Positions 46,047-55,740 are shown, counted from the stretch's first letter. The stretch: DNA of 64,000 bases from Pseudoxanthomonas sp. SE1 (GCF_029542205.1 NZ_CP113783.1:3587001-3651000); one strand, 5' to 3'. The notes: generated by a model not told the origin, from the sequence alone. Made by a program: numbers and translations.

Positions 46047-47105
46047 TCAGATGACGATGCCACGGCTGACATAGAAGAACAGCACCCCGCAGGCCGCACC
46101 CAGGCCGGCGCCGAGCAGCAGCGGTTGTCGCAGCGGCGCGAGCCGGCTGTAGCAGCCGGCAGCCGCCAGGATCAGCGACACGGCGAGCCAGCCCGGCAGC
46201 AGATAGCGGTTGGAGAAATAGCCCCAGCCGATCGCGAAGAACGGCAGCACCATGACAAGGTAGACCGACGCGCTTTCCTGTAGCGGTCTGCGCGCCGCCG
46301 GCTGTATCCAGGGGGACACCGCCAGCATCACCAGGTACCAGAACATCGTGAACACCGCGAAATCGATCCGCACCCCCGCACGGTAGTTGTCGTTGGCGGT
46401 GTATTCCATGACCGTCGCGTACAACGTCGGCGACATGGTGCCCACGGCCTTCATCGACAGTCCGCTGACGTAGGCGAGGAACGCCAGCACGGCCATCGCG
46501 CGCAGCAGGTTGGGCTTCAACAGCAGCGCCGGTGCGCAGGCCAGATACAGAAGCGAGGAGACATGCAGGCTGGCGGCAAGCACCCCGAGCAGCACGAACC
46601 CCCGCCACCGGCGCTGCCGGAAGCACAGCAATGCGGCGAACACGAGCGGTGCCGCCAGGCCCTGGCGGATGGCGTTGATCGACGCGTTGACGAACATCGG
46701 CGAGATGAACAGCAACAGCAGCGAGGCGCACAGCAGCGTGGGATACGCCTGCGTCGGCGGGAATGCGCGGTGGTTGATCCGCACCGCGATGGCGACGCCC
46801 GCCAGCAACAGCGCGAACAGCACCGCCTGGTATCCCGGCACGCCGAGGCCCAGCAGGCGCAGGCCGTAGCTCAGGTACGCGAAACCGGGCTCCAGGCGCG
46901 TCTCCGGGACGCCCTGGTCCAGGCTCTCGAAGAAGCCCGCATAGGTTGCCGTGTCCGAGCCGATGTCCAGGGGGCGGCTGCCCACCAGCCAGCAGCCGAA
47001 CATAGCCACGACGAGCAGCCACGCGACGCCGAGCCAGCGCTCCGCGTTCGCATGGGGGCTGCGGGCAGGTCGCAGATACGGGAGCGCAGTGCCGGAAGCC
47101 TTCAT
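46047..47105 (-). CDS. EpsG-like polysaccharide polymerase (Wzy role)
   Basis: Inner-membrane protein of 352 residues with about ten helices. Typical EpsG features are IGSDTATYAGFFESL (periplasmic acidic loop), RINHRAFPPTQAYPTLL, and INAIRQGLAAPLVFAALLCF, the conserved N-RQ signature. EpsG family members polymerise lipid-linked repeat units. No other Wzy candidate is in the cluster. The gene starts 4 bp after the glycosyltransferase stop. Confidence 0.8.
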   Translation of the reverse strand: MKASGTALPYLRPARSPHANAERWLGVAWLLVVAMFGCWLVGSRPLDIGSDTATYAGFFESLDQGVPETRLEPGFAYLSYGLRLLGLGVPGYQAVLFALLLAGVAIAVRINHRAFPPTQAYPTLLCASLLLLFISPMFVNASINAIRQGLAAPLVFAALLCFRQRRWRGFVLLGVLAASLHVSSLLYLACAPALLLKPNLLRAMAVLAFLAYVSGLSMKAVGTMSPTLYATVMEYTANDNYRAGVRIDFAVFTMFWYLVMLAVSPWIQPAARRPLQESASVYLVMVLPFFAIGWGYFSNRYLLPGWLAVSLILAAAGCYSRLAPLRQPLLLGAGLGAACGVLFFYVSRGIVI

Positions 47106-47109
47106 GCGC

Positions 47110-47952
47110 TCACCGCGTCGCCGCTGGCCGCATCAGCATCAACATGCGCCGGCGTCCGCGCCGCACCAGTCCCACACCGCGTGCGAACCAATGCTCGCCA
47201 CGCGTGACCAGCCCGGCGGCCAGTAGTTCCCGGCGCACTTCCTTGCCGGCCCGGTGCATCGCATCCAGATCGCCGCTGAGTCCGGCCGCGCCGAAGGTGG
47301 GCTTGTGCCAATAGGCGAGGACCTGGTTGAGCTTGACGCAGCGATAGCCGGAGAAGCCGATCTGCGCCCAGAGCAGGAAATCCTCCACCCGTCGGAAGCG
47401 CTCGTTGAAGCGGAACGGCAGGTCGCGACGCAGGACCACCGAGGCCGTGGGGAACGGATTGTTGAGCAGCAGCCGGCGGCGCCCGATCACCCGTGCCCGC
47501 ACGGTGCCGCGCAGCGGCTCCGGCGCGGCACCGCGGGGAGCGACCTTCATGCGGTGCGCGATCAGCGCGATGCGGGGATCGCGCTCGAGTTCGGCCATCT
47601 GCCAGGCAAGCTTGTCCGGGGCCCAGGTATCGTCGGCATCGAGGAAGGCGATGTACGGCTGCACCGCCTGCCGCCAGCCGAGATTGCGCGCGCGCGAGGG
47701 TCCGCCGTTCGGCGACGACGCGATCACTTTCACCCAACCTTCGGGATAGTCGGCCGCCACGCGGTGCAGGGCGTCGAGTGTGTCGTCGCCACTGGCATCG
47801 TCCACCAGCAGCACTTCTGCCGGGCGCCGTGCCTGGGCTGCCACCGACGCCACCGCATCGCCGATGGTGTCGCCGCAGCGGTAGCACGGCACCACCACGC
47901 TCACCGGCGCGGTCGCACCGGCGCTGGAGTCGGACTGGATGTGGTCGTTCAT
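47110..47952 (-). CDS. GT-A family 2 glycosyltransferase
   Basis: Predicted 280-residue cytosolic enzyme. The nucleotide-sugar fold starts VSVVVPCYRCGDTIGDAVASV; the metal site is in YIAFLDADDTWAPDKL; RRVEDFLLWAQ is a likely catalytic-region acidic segment. GT2 proteins of this kind add one sugar of the repeat unit using an inverting mechanism. The start overlaps the pyruvyl-transferase stop (ATGA). Confidence 0.87.
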   Translation of the reverse strand: MNDHIQSDSSAGATAPVSVVVPCYRCGDTIGDAVASVAAQARRPAEVLLVDDASGDDTLDALHRVAADYPEGWVKVIASSPNGGPSRARNLGWRQAVQPYIAFLDADDTWAPDKLAWQMAELERDPRIALIAHRMKVAPRGAAPEPLRGTVRARVIGRRRLLLNNPFPTASVVLRRDLPFRFNERFRRVEDFLLWAQIGFSGYRCVKLNQVLAYWHKPTFGAAGLSGDLDAMHRAGKEVRRELLAAGLVTRGEHWFARGVGLVRRGRRRMLMLMRPAATR

Positions 47953-49091
47953 GCCTGGGCCCATGGTGCGCATTGGAAGATGTCCGCTGCCCGACGCGCG
48001 TAAGCGGTGCGTGAAACGCCCGGCCGCCGTTCGCCTGCGAGCAAGGCGGGCAATGCGTCGCTGAACGGGTTGTCGGTATCCGCTGCCGTGACCCGCAACG
48101 ATGCATGCAGGCCTATGTCGTCGGCGAAGTCGCGGCATTTGGGGTGATAGTCGATGATCATGAACGGGACGTCCTGCAGGTAGGCCACGATCGCCCCGTG
48201 CAGGCGCGCGCTCACCACCACATCACATGCTGCCAGGGCCCCGACGGTGCGCAGCGGATCCTGGCTCGCATACGCATGCCATTCCGCCGGTACGCCCTCG
48301 CTGCGCAGCCGCTCCACCAGGCGCTGCGCGAGCGCGCGATCGCCATGTCGGGGATGTTCGTTCAGGCTGAACACGTCGACGATGACATCGCGGAAGCGTC
48401 GCAGCCCTGCCAGGGTGGCGATCAGGTGTTCTTCCCAGCGCCGCCGCAAGGGCGCCGCGTACTCGCCATGCTCCGGGTACCGACAGGGCGCCACGCCGAT
48501 GCGCACCGGCGCACCCGCCGCCTTCTCGGGCTCGTCGTCGTCCATCGAAGATCCGACGGGCGGCAGCAGTGCGGCCAGATCGCATCCCGCATGGGTGATC
48601 GCATCCAGCCCCATCTTCTTCGCGAGACGATGCGAGCGCTCGTCGCGCACCGACAGGTAGCGGAAGCGCTGCAGGAATCCGGCGACCGAATCCTCGTCGC
48701 GCGCGCTCTCGAACGGTCCGATCGACACACCCACCGCCGCAAGCTGCACGCCTCGCTCCACCGCCGACAGCATCATCGGTTTACGGAACGATTCGCGCGC
48801 TGTGATCACCGAGCCCCCGCCCATCACCAGCACATCGCAGTCGTGGAGTCCCCGCGCGAAGCTGAGCCACCGGCTGGCCTTGCCGACCAGGCCCGTGCCG
48901 CCGTACCAGTTCGCCGGATAGCGCCGCGGCACGGTGCTGCGCGCGGGCGCCGCCGCCAGTGGCGGCCCCACCACCCTCGGTACCGCATGCCAGTACGCCC
49001 GCGCCGCGCGCGCGCAGAGCACGCCGAACAGGTCGTCGCCGAAGTTGCGCATGCCGTAGTAGCCCGTGAAGGCCGTGCGCAGCGACGTCAT
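47949..49091 (-). CDS. Polysaccharide pyruvyl transferase family protein
   Basis: Predicted 380-residue enzyme that would place a ketal-linked pyruvate on a sugar of the repeat unit using phosphoenolpyruvate. Family landmarks: TGYYGMRNFGDDLFGVL near the start, DVLVMGGGSVITA, IGPFESARDEDSV and the C-terminal VVVSARLHGAIVAYLQDVPFMIIDYHPK with the conserved RLH. It is coupled on both sides by 4-base overlaps. A pyruvyl group would make the polymer acidic. Confidence 0.88.
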   Translation of the reverse strand: MTSLRTAFTGYYGMRNFGDDLFGVLCARAARAYWHAVPRVVGPPLAAAPARSTVPRRYPANWYGGTGLVGKASRWLSFARGLHDCDVLVMGGGSVITARESFRKPMMLSAVERGVQLAAVGVSIGPFESARDEDSVAGFLQRFRYLSVRDERSHRLAKKMGLDAITHAGCDLAALLPPVGSSMDDDEPEKAAGAPVRIGVAPCRYPEHGEYAAPLRRRWEEHLIATLAGLRRFRDVIVDVFSLNEHPRHGDRALAQRLVERLRSEGVPAEWHAYASQDPLRTVGALAACDVVVSARLHGAIVAYLQDVPFMIIDYHPKCRDFADDIGLHASLRVTAADTDNPFSDALPALLAGERRPGVSRTAYARRAADIFQCAPWAQA

Positions 49092-50392
49092 GGCACACCC
49101 CGCAGCACGGCGGCGCGCCGCGCACCGTGGTACATCGCCAGCAGCAGCAGGACTTCCGCCCCCAGCGTGGCGAACGCCGCGCCCATGGCGCCGTGCGCGG
49201 GGATCAGCAGCAGATTGAGCAGCGCCGCTGCAATGGCGGCCGCCAGCATCGCGCCCACGCGGTAGGCCATCTGGCCTTCTGTCAGCAGGACGGCACCGAC
49301 GGCGGTGGACACGAAGCGCACCGGCACGCATACCGCCAGCAACATCAGCAGCGGCTGCAGCCCCGCATAGCGTTCGCCGAACACGCGGACCGCCTCACCC
49401 GACACCGCCGCCAGCACTGCCCCGACCAGCAGGCCGCTCGCGAGCATGCCGACGCAGCCTGCGCGGTATACCTGCCGGAAGCGCGCGCGATCGTGCACCG
49501 CCCATCGGTGCAGGCGCGCAAGCAGGAACTTCTGGTACACCGTGGCGGGGAACAGGTAGATCGCCGTCATCACCGCCAGCGCGATGCCGAAAACGCCGGC
49601 CTCCGCGTCGCCGCGCAGGTACTTCAGCAATACCGTACCGATCTGGAAGAACACCGGATACAGCACCGCGGCCACGCCATACGGCCACGCCAGACGGAAG
49701 AGCGCCCGCGCGTCGGGCGGTGCGATATCGCGCGCCAGCGTGGCATCGCGCGGACCGTGGCCCTTCAACGACCATTCGCAGCGATGCATCGCCTGCCATT
49801 GCGGCAGCGCCAGTGCCCACGCGACGATCGCCAGCATGGCGTGGCCCCAGGCGACGGCATGGATCGACATCGACAGTCCCGCCACGGCAAGCAACGCGAT
49901 CGCCAACCGGCCCGCCGGCATCAGCAGTTGCCAGCCGGCGAGTGCGGCATGCCGCTCCTCCAGGCGCAGCTTGCTGCCGATCTGCTCGACCGCCAGCAGG
50001 CCGAGGATGAAGGGCGCAAGGACCAGCAGCATGTGGCGCGTCTGCGCGTCCACCGGCGGCCCGGCGAGGGCCCACGCCACGATGCCGCCCACCGCCAATG
50101 CGCTTGTGACGGCAATGAAGCGCGTCGATGCGGGCTGCCAACGTTCGGCGGACCAGCCCTCGGCGCCGTGCGCCTTCAACCGGAACTGGGAGAGGCCGAA
50201 GCCCGCCAGGGGCGCGATCAGACTGACCGTCGCCAGCGATGACGCGAACAGGCCGTACTGCGCCGGGCCGAAGTGACGCGCAAGCAGCACCTGGGCGAAG
50301 AACACCATCGCCGCGCCTCCCGCCGTCGCCAACGACAGCACGGACAGCGCAGCGAGCGCCGGACGCCACGGCACGGGCAAGGCCAGGCTCAT
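49088..50392 (-). CDS. Wzx-type oligosaccharide flippase
   Basis: Polytopic membrane protein of 434 residues with about twelve helices and the PST/MVF pattern (AMVFFAQVLLARHFGPAQYGLFASSLATVSLIAPLAGFGL at the start is characteristic). It should translocate undecaprenyl-linked repeat units to the periplasmic leaflet for the EpsG-like polymerase. ATGA overlaps occur at both ends. Confidence 0.86.
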   Translation of the reverse strand: MSLALPVPWRPALAALSVLSLATAGGAAMVFFAQVLLARHFGPAQYGLFASSLATVSLIAPLAGFGLSQFRLKAHGAEGWSAERWQPASTRFIAVTSALAVGGIVAWALAGPPVDAQTRHMLLVLAPFILGLLAVEQIGSKLRLEERHAALAGWQLLMPAGRLAIALLAVAGLSMSIHAVAWGHAMLAIVAWALALPQWQAMHRCEWSLKGHGPRDATLARDIAPPDARALFRLAWPYGVAAVLYPVFFQIGTVLLKYLRGDAEAGVFGIALAVMTAIYLFPATVYQKFLLARLHRWAVHDRARFRQVYRAGCVGMLASGLLVGAVLAAVSGEAVRVFGERYAGLQPLLMLLAVCVPVRFVSTAVGAVLLTEGQMAYRVGAMLAAAIAAALLNLLLIPAHGAMGAAFATLGAEVLLLLAMYHGARRAAVLRGVP

Positions 50393-51540
50393 GCGGCCGC
50401 CGCAAGCGGCTGCGGCAGCAGCTCGTCGTAGACCTCGCACGTCCGGCGGATCACCGCGCGTTCGTCGAAATCGGCCAGTGCCTTCTCCCGCGCACGCGCG
50501 CCCAGCTGGTGCAGCAGCGTGCGATCGTCGTCCAACCGCGCCAGCACCTGCGCCAGAGACTCCGCGCTGCGCGGCAGCACGTGCAGCCCGTCATGGCCAT
50601 CGCGCGTCACCACTTCACGGCAGCCGGGCAGGTTGGTGGTGACCAGCGCAACGCTGCAGGCGGCGGCTTCGATCAGGCTCTTCGGCACGCCCTCGCGGTA
50701 GTAGCTGGGCAGGGCCATCACGTGCACGCCGCGGAGCAGCGCGGGCATGTCGTCCACATGGCCAAGCCAGGTCACCAGCCCCTGCGCCTGCCACTCTTCG
50801 ACTTCGGCGCGCGTGACCGAGCCCGGATTGCCCTCGTCCGGCATGCCGGCCAGCAGGAACCGTACGTCGCGACCTTCCGCACGCAGGCGCGCGGAGGCCT
50901 CGGCGTACTCGCACACGCCCTTTTCCTTCAGGAGACGGGCCGCCAGCAACACCCGCAGCGCACCGTCGCCGGCCTGGCGACCTTCCGTGTTGAAGCGTGC
51001 GATGTCGACGCCGGAACTCCGGATCAGGCGGATGTGCTGCGGCGGCGCCAGGCGCAGGGAATGGAAGGCCTGCGCATCGTCGGGGTTCTGCAGGATCACG
51101 CGCGACCGTTCGCTGCCCAGGGCCACGCGCATCAACGCCGACACCACCGGCCGAAGCACGCGCGCCTTCATTCCGTCGCTGGCGAAGACGTAGCCGAGCC
51201 CCGTCACCGCATTGACATACGCGGGCACGTTCGCTGCGCGCGCGGCGAGTGCGCCATACACGGCGCACTTGAGCGTGAAGCTGTGCAGCAGATCGGGGCG
51301 CTCCTCTCGCAGCAGCGCGACAAGGCCCGCCAGCGTTCCCGCCTCGCGCAGCGGATTCAGGCTGGCGCGCTGCATGCGCAGCGGCACCCAGCGCACGCCG
51401 TGCTGCGCGAAGCGTGGACCGAATTCGCCCGGCGGGGAAACCATCACCACGTCCACCCCGCGGGCCTGCAATGCGCGCGCCGTGGACAGACGGAAGTTGT
51501 AGAGGTACCAGTCGGTGTTGGCGAACAGGACGAATTTCAA
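50389..51540 (-). CDS. GT-B family 4 glycosyltransferase
   Basis: Predicted 383-residue retaining glycosyltransferase. A TTG start is proposed at 51540 since GGAG lies six bases upstream and homology starts at LKFVLFANTDWYLYNFRLS. The donor-site region is LPSYYREGVPKSLIEAAAC followed by TNLPGCREVV, the E-x7-E-like block of GT4. The N-terminal domain resembles PglA/EpsD-type enzymes that add the second sugar to lipid-linked intermediates. The gene overlaps the flippase start. Confidence 0.85.
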   Translation of the reverse strand: MKFVLFANTDWYLYNFRLSTARALQARGVDVVMVSPPGEFGPRFAQHGVRWVPLRMQRASLNPLREAGTLAGLVALLREERPDLLHSFTLKCAVYGALAARAANVPAYVNAVTGLGYVFASDGMKARVLRPVVSALMRVALGSERSRVILQNPDDAQAFHSLRLAPPQHIRLIRSSGVDIARFNTEGRQAGDGALRVLLAARLLKEKGVCEYAEASARLRAEGRDVRFLLAGMPDEGNPGSVTRAEVEEWQAQGLVTWLGHVDDMPALLRGVHVMALPSYYREGVPKSLIEAAACSVALVTTNLPGCREVVTRDGHDGLHVLPRSAESLAQVLARLDDDRTLLHQLGARAREKALADFDERAVIRRTCEVYDELLPQPLAAAA

Positions 51541-51643
51541 GACGGGCTCCGCGCGGGTCGATCTCCGGATTCTAGGAAACGCCTCCCCGAAACCCATTGA
51601 CGCACTCACCACAACACACCCGCACACGTGAACACGAAAACGG

Positions 51644-51668
51644 AAGAGGCGGCTTGCCGCCGCCTCTT
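51644..51668 (-). terminator. Hairpin between beta-helix gene and GT4 gene
   Basis: AAGAGGCGGC and GCCGCCTCTT form a perfect 10-bp stem with a 5-base loop, 22 bp downstream of the beta-helix stop. On the minus strand it is followed by CCGTTTTCG; on the plus strand by TATCC. It may partially separate the operon into two transcription levels. Confidence 0.6.
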
Positions 51669-51689
51669 TATCCGCTCTTCACCCGCCGA

Positions 51690-52925
51690 TCACTTTGCGT
51701 ACTGGTTCGTCGTCACGCGGATGTCGGTGGCCGTGGACACTTTCGCGATATGCGCCCCATTGCCCTTGTTGCCACCCACCAGTCCCGTCAACGCGACCAA
51801 TGGGTTCTCCACCGTGTTCACGCCATGCAGGCGCGTGTGGTTGTTCCGGAACACGTTGCCGCTCACCTGGTAGTTGTAGGTGCCCGAACCCAGCATCATG
51901 CCGACAAGATGGTTGTGCCGGATCGTGTTGAGCGCCACGTACCCGCTCTCCGGCCCGATGGTCAGGATGCCGTGCCCACCGTTGTACTCGATAGTGCAGC
52001 GCTTGACGGTCACGCCCTTGACGCGCTTGTAGAGCAGCAGGCCATTGCCGGCGTTGCCGCGGATCAGGCAGTTCTCGATGTGCACCGTCGAGGTGGTGCG
52101 GGCGTCGTTGGAGTCCGGCTCCACATCGATGCCGCACTCGGGCGCGATGCCCCGCGTATCGCTGAACTCGCTGTCGTACACCTTCACGTTGTTGGCGCAA
52201 CCGATCGTCAGGCCCTGGCGGCGATTGCCGGTGCTCACGATGTTGGCGATCACCACGTCATTGCACGGAATGGTCGGCGCGTTGGTCACCATGGCTCCGC
52301 CGATGGAGACGCCGTCGCCCCAGCACCGCGAGATGTGCATGTCGCGCAAGGTCACGCGGGACGATCCACGGATCATGATGCCGTGGCCCCACTCGCCGGT
52401 GGTGCCCAGGTGGTTGTCGCGGTCGCCGATGATGCGACCGCCGGAGATCTCGACGTTGCTGACCTTGTAGGCCATCAGCACGTAGGCGCGTTCCTGGTCG
52501 TTGCGCTTCGCCCGCAGCACGGCGCCGTCCGCCAGCTGCAGGTGCATGTTGCTGCGCAGGCGCACGTTGCGGGTCGGATCGATCACGTAGTCGCCGGCCG
52601 GCACGTGGATCGTGCCACCGGTCGAGGGCAGCGCATCGATGGCGGCCTGGAACGAGGTGGTGTCGTCGCGCGCGCCGTCGCCGGCCGCGCCCCAGTCCCG
52701 CACACTCAGCGTCGCCGTACCGCGTGCACGCGCCGGCGGGTCGTAGACCGCTGTCGCCGACATCGAGAGCGCTGGCATGTTGCCCGCCATGACGGCGCCG
52801 AGCGCGCGCGGGATGCCGCAGGCCACGCCGATGGCGGGCAACGCGACGAGCATCGACTTGCGCAGGAAATCGCGCCGAGGCATCCCAGCCTCGCGCACGT
52901 CGTGCACGAGAACATTCTTCTTCAC
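51690..52925 (-). CDS. Tat-exported right-handed beta-helix protein 1
   Basis: Predicted 411-residue protein. A GTG start at 52925 follows AGGGG at eight bases and yields an N-terminus with a Tat motif ([23 protein letters not shown]). The mature part has the pectate-lyase-superfamily N-cap [25 protein letters not shown] and then repeated strands ([54 protein letters not shown]). No catalytic residues of a known lyase family were identified. In a polysaccharide cluster such proteins are usually lyases, hydrolases or epimerases acting on the polymer. Confidence 0.78.
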   Translation of the reverse strand: MKKNVLVHDVREAGMPRRDFLRKSMLVALPAIGVACGIPRALGAVMAGNMPALSMSATAVYDPPARARGTATLSVRDWGAAGDGARDDTTSFQAAIDALPSTGGTIHVPAGDYVIDPTRNVRLRSNMHLQLADGAVLRAKRNDQERAYVLMAYKVSNVEISGGRIIGDRDNHLGTTGEWGHGIMIRGSSRVTLRDMHISRCWGDGVSIGGAMVTNAPTIPCNDVVIANIVSTGNRRQGLTIGCANNVKVYDSEFSDTRGIAPECGIDVEPDSNDARTTSTVHIENCLIRGNAGNGLLLYKRVKGVTVKRCTIEYNGGHGILTIGPESGYVALNTIRHNHLVGMMLGSGTYNYQVSGNVFRNNHTRLHGVNTVENPLVALTGLVGGNKGNGAHIAKVSTATDIRVTTNQYAK

Positions 52926-53131
52926 AAACGTTACCCCTCGCGGGCAGGTGCCCGTCGGAAAAATTGCCATGTGAGCGTCGCGTGCGACCCGCGACGAGGG
53001 CGACTATAGCGACGGATACGCAACCACCGGTTAACGTGTCGGCGTATCTGTGAACCCCTTCAAACACTTCCCGCATGCACAGGCTTTTCACGCGAACGCC
53101 GTCACGCATCTTCACGCGCGCGATCGTGGTT

Positions 53132-53209
53132 GAGTCCGCTTCTCCAGCGCGGATGAGTCCGCTTGTGCGAAGCGGATGCGTCCGCTTGCGGCGACGGATG
53201 CGTCCGCTT
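53132..53209. repeat. Four tandem copies of a ~23-bp palindromic unit
   Basis: G(A/C)GTCCGCTT recurs at 53132, 53155, 53178 and 53200 (periods 23, 23, 22). The second unit reads TCCGCTT-GTGCG-AAGCGGA, so the unit is itself a hairpin. The 319-bp gap 52926-53244 between the two beta-helix genes contains nothing else recognisable. Confidence 0.75.
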
Positions 53210-53244
53210 CGTACATGCGCTAGCGCCCCTGCGCCCGGAACAGG

Positions 53245-54294
53245 TCATTCGAACCGGTTGTTCCGTTCCACGCGAACGCGCGTCGCGGACTTCGCCACGT
53301 CGACGTGCATCCATCCCTTCATCGCCTGCGGCCGCTGCTTGCGCAGGCCCGCGGCGTTGCCGGAAAAGCGGTTGCCCGCCACGGCGATGTCGTGCCCGCC
53401 ACCCCGTACCACGATGCCGCGCAGGCCGTTGTCGGCGATGTCGTTGTCTTCGATCACGCACTGCTCGCCGCCGCGGATCAGCACGCCGTCGCCCCGGTTG
53501 CCGCGGATGACGCAACGGCGGACGGCGATGCGACGCCCACGTTCGTAGACCTGCAGGCCCGCCCCGTGGTTGCCGCGCAGCGTGCAGGCCTCGATGCCGA
53601 TGTCCTCCGCGCCGTCGCCGGGGTCGGGCTCGATATCGATGCCGCAGCCCGGCAGCGTGCCGTGCGTGGCGAGGAAGTGGGACCGCAGGACGCGGACGCG
53701 GCGTGAGCGTCCGATCGTCAGGCCCTGCCGGCGGTTCCCCGCACAGACGACATCCTCGATGCGGATGTCCCGGCTGGGTACCACGCGCGCGCCGCTGATG
53801 CCGCCGATGGAGATGCCATCGCCCCAGCATCGGGTGATGTGGAGGTCGCGCAGCAGCACCTGTTCCGCACCCCGCACCATGATGCCGTGGCCCCACTCGC
53901 CGGCATTGGAACGGTGATGGTCGCGGTCGCCGACGATCCTGCCACCGCTGACCTGCACGTCATGCACGCCTTCGAGCAGGAGCACATACGCCCGGGGGGC
54001 CGCGTTCGCGCGCGCGATCAAGCGCGTGTCCGGCGCCATGGACAGGCGGGTACGCGAACGCAGGCGCAGGCTGCGTTCGGGATCGATCACGTAGTTGCCC
54101 GGCCCCAGCGCCAGCGTGCCGCCGGCGGGCAACGCATCGATAGCGGCCTGCAGGGCGCGCGTGTCGTCGCTAATCCCGTCGCCGCGCACGCCGAAGTCGC
54201 GCGCATCCAGGGTCCTTGCGCGGACTGCGGGCAGGACCGAGGCGAGCAGCAGGCCCGTCCCGGCGCCCATCATGCGGCGGCGGGACAGCCGCAT
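53245..54294 (-). CDS. Tat-exported right-handed beta-helix protein 2
   Basis: Predicted 349-residue paralogue of the preceding protein. Tat-like N-terminus MRLSRRRMMGAGTGLLLASVLPA; then [69 protein letters not shown] and LHITRCWGDGISIGG, nearly colinear with protein 1. It is shorter at both ends. The start overlaps the stop of the asparagine-synthase-like gene (TGATG). Probably acts with protein 1 on the polymer in the periplasm. Confidence 0.78.
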   Translation of the reverse strand: MRLSRRRMMGAGTGLLLASVLPAVRARTLDARDFGVRGDGISDDTRALQAAIDALPAGGTLALGPGNYVIDPERSLRLRSRTRLSMAPDTRLIARANAAPRAYVLLLEGVHDVQVSGGRIVGDRDHHRSNAGEWGHGIMVRGAEQVLLRDLHITRCWGDGISIGGISGARVVPSRDIRIEDVVCAGNRRQGLTIGRSRRVRVLRSHFLATHGTLPGCGIDIEPDPGDGAEDIGIEACTLRGNHGAGLQVYERGRRIAVRRCVIRGNRGDGVLIRGGEQCVIEDNDIADNGLRGIVVRGGGHDIAVAGNRFSGNAAGLRKQRPQAMKGWMHVDVAKSATRVRVERNNRFE

Positions 54295-55727
54295 CAGGCC
54301 GCCATCGATTCGCGACGCGGCGCCGTGGCGCTGCCCGCGGCCTGCGACGCATGCGCCATCAGCCACGGCAGCACCACGGCCAGCAGATAGAACTTCGATG
54401 CGTGGTACTTGTTGTCCAGGTGCCGGCGATTGCGCTCCAGCCATGACGGCGCGCCGGGCAGCAGGTCGCGGGCCTGGCCGGCGAAGGCATGCACCTGCTC
54501 GAACCGCCGCGCCGCCAGCGCGCAGACATCGAAGCGGAAGCTGCCCTTGCGCTGCACGTAGGGCAGGTTCCCGAAGCGCGCCGCGATATGCCGACGGATG
54601 AGGACCTTGTTGAGTCCGGTCTCCGGGTCCACCTTCTGCCTGCGCGGCACTTCGTGATGGATCCACTCGCGCAGCGCGCGATCGCAGAACGGATACGCGG
54701 CGCCGAGACCGGCGCCATGCGCCGTGTACAGGCCTTTGGCGAAGGCGCCGGCCGATCCGGCGATGGACATCGACATGTCGCGCCATTCCCATGCGCTGGT
54801 GGCGGAGGCGATTTCCTTCCTGAACAACGACAGCCGCCCCCGCGAATGCCGCGCGATGTCGCGACCGAACAGCGCATCCACCTCGGCATCGCTGAAGCGC
54901 GAACCGGGGAACACGCGCTCGATGGGTGTCATCTGCAGCGTGCCGAGCGCGAAACACAACGGGAAGCTGCCCGACACGCCGGGCAACCCGGTGGCGTCGA
55001 ACGGCAGTCGCAGACCGCGCGCAAGGCGCACCGTCAGTTGCTGCTGCAGATCGACCGGCGTGCCGAAGTAGCTGTCGGCGCCCAGGCCGTCGATGACGCC
55101 ATCGCCACCGCAGGACGCCACTTCGGTCGCCAGATCGGCATAGGACAGCAGGGCGAAATCCGCCGTCAGCAGCGGCATGCGTGCGGCGAGCGCCAGATAG
55201 CGGTCGTATGCGCGCGCGGCGTCGCATACCAGCACCTCATGGCGCAACCCGAGCCGGGTGGCGACCTGGCGCGCCGAATCCAGTTCGTTCTCCTCGCGTC
55301 CGCCGAGATACGTGATGCAGGCGGCGTCCGGGCGCGCTTCGGCCAGCGCGATGGCCAGCGTGGTGGAATCCTTGCCGCCGCTCTGCAACTGCCAGGGCGA
55401 GCGCATGCCGGCGCACGTGCGGGTGATCGCATCGCACAGCATGCGGTGGTAAACCGCGATCCAGTCCTGTGGCCGGTCCGCGACTTCCGGCACTTCGCCC
55501 GCATTGCGGAACTTGAAACGGAAGTCCGGCGCGGCGCGCATGTCCTGGTCCGCCGAGAACCCGAACGTCACCAGCTTGACGCCCTCGTAGATGGAATGCG
55601 GTGGATACACGAACGCATTGCGCAGCAGGTCGGCCACCGACACCGGATCGATCCTGTGGTACTCCGGGTGACGGTCCAGCACCGAGAAGTCCGGCGTGCC
55701 GTAGTACGGCGACATCGTGATCTGCAT
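54294..55727 (-). CDS. Asparagine-synthase-like amidotransferase lacking the glutaminase domain
   Basis: Predicted 477-residue protein equivalent to the C-terminal ATP-pyrophosphatase half of AsnB. The PP-loop is WQLQSGGKDSTTLAIAL near residue 125-140, and a conserved DGLGADSYFG block follows (VIDGLGADSYFG). The N-terminus starts MQITMSPYYGTPDF with no Cys2 and no Ntn-hydrolase domain, so it needs ammonia or a partner. GGAGG precedes the ATG. In surface-polysaccharide loci such enzymes amidate uronic acids; this role is inference. Confidence 0.75.
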   Translation of the reverse strand: MQITMSPYYGTPDFSVLDRHPEYHRIDPVSVADLLRNAFVYPPHSIYEGVKLVTFGFSADQDMRAAPDFRFKFRNAGEVPEVADRPQDWIAVYHRMLCDAITRTCAGMRSPWQLQSGGKDSTTLAIALAEARPDAACITYLGGREENELDSARQVATRLGLRHEVLVCDAARAYDRYLALAARMPLLTADFALLSYADLATEVASCGGDGVIDGLGADSYFGTPVDLQQQLTVRLARGLRLPFDATGLPGVSGSFPLCFALGTLQMTPIERVFPGSRFSDAEVDALFGRDIARHSRGRLSLFRKEIASATSAWEWRDMSMSIAGSAGAFAKGLYTAHGAGLGAAYPFCDRALREWIHHEVPRRQKVDPETGLNKVLIRRHIAARFGNLPYVQRKGSFRFDVCALAARRFEQVHAFAGQARDLLPGAPSWLERNRRHLDNKYHASKFYLLAVVLPWLMAHASQAAGSATAPRRESMAA

Positions 55728-55740
55728 CGAAGCCGCCTCC

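Noticed and set aside
53132..53209. Possible CRISPR-like array
   Set aside because: Units are about 23 bp without unique spacers and no cas genes are present; they are simple tandem palindromes.
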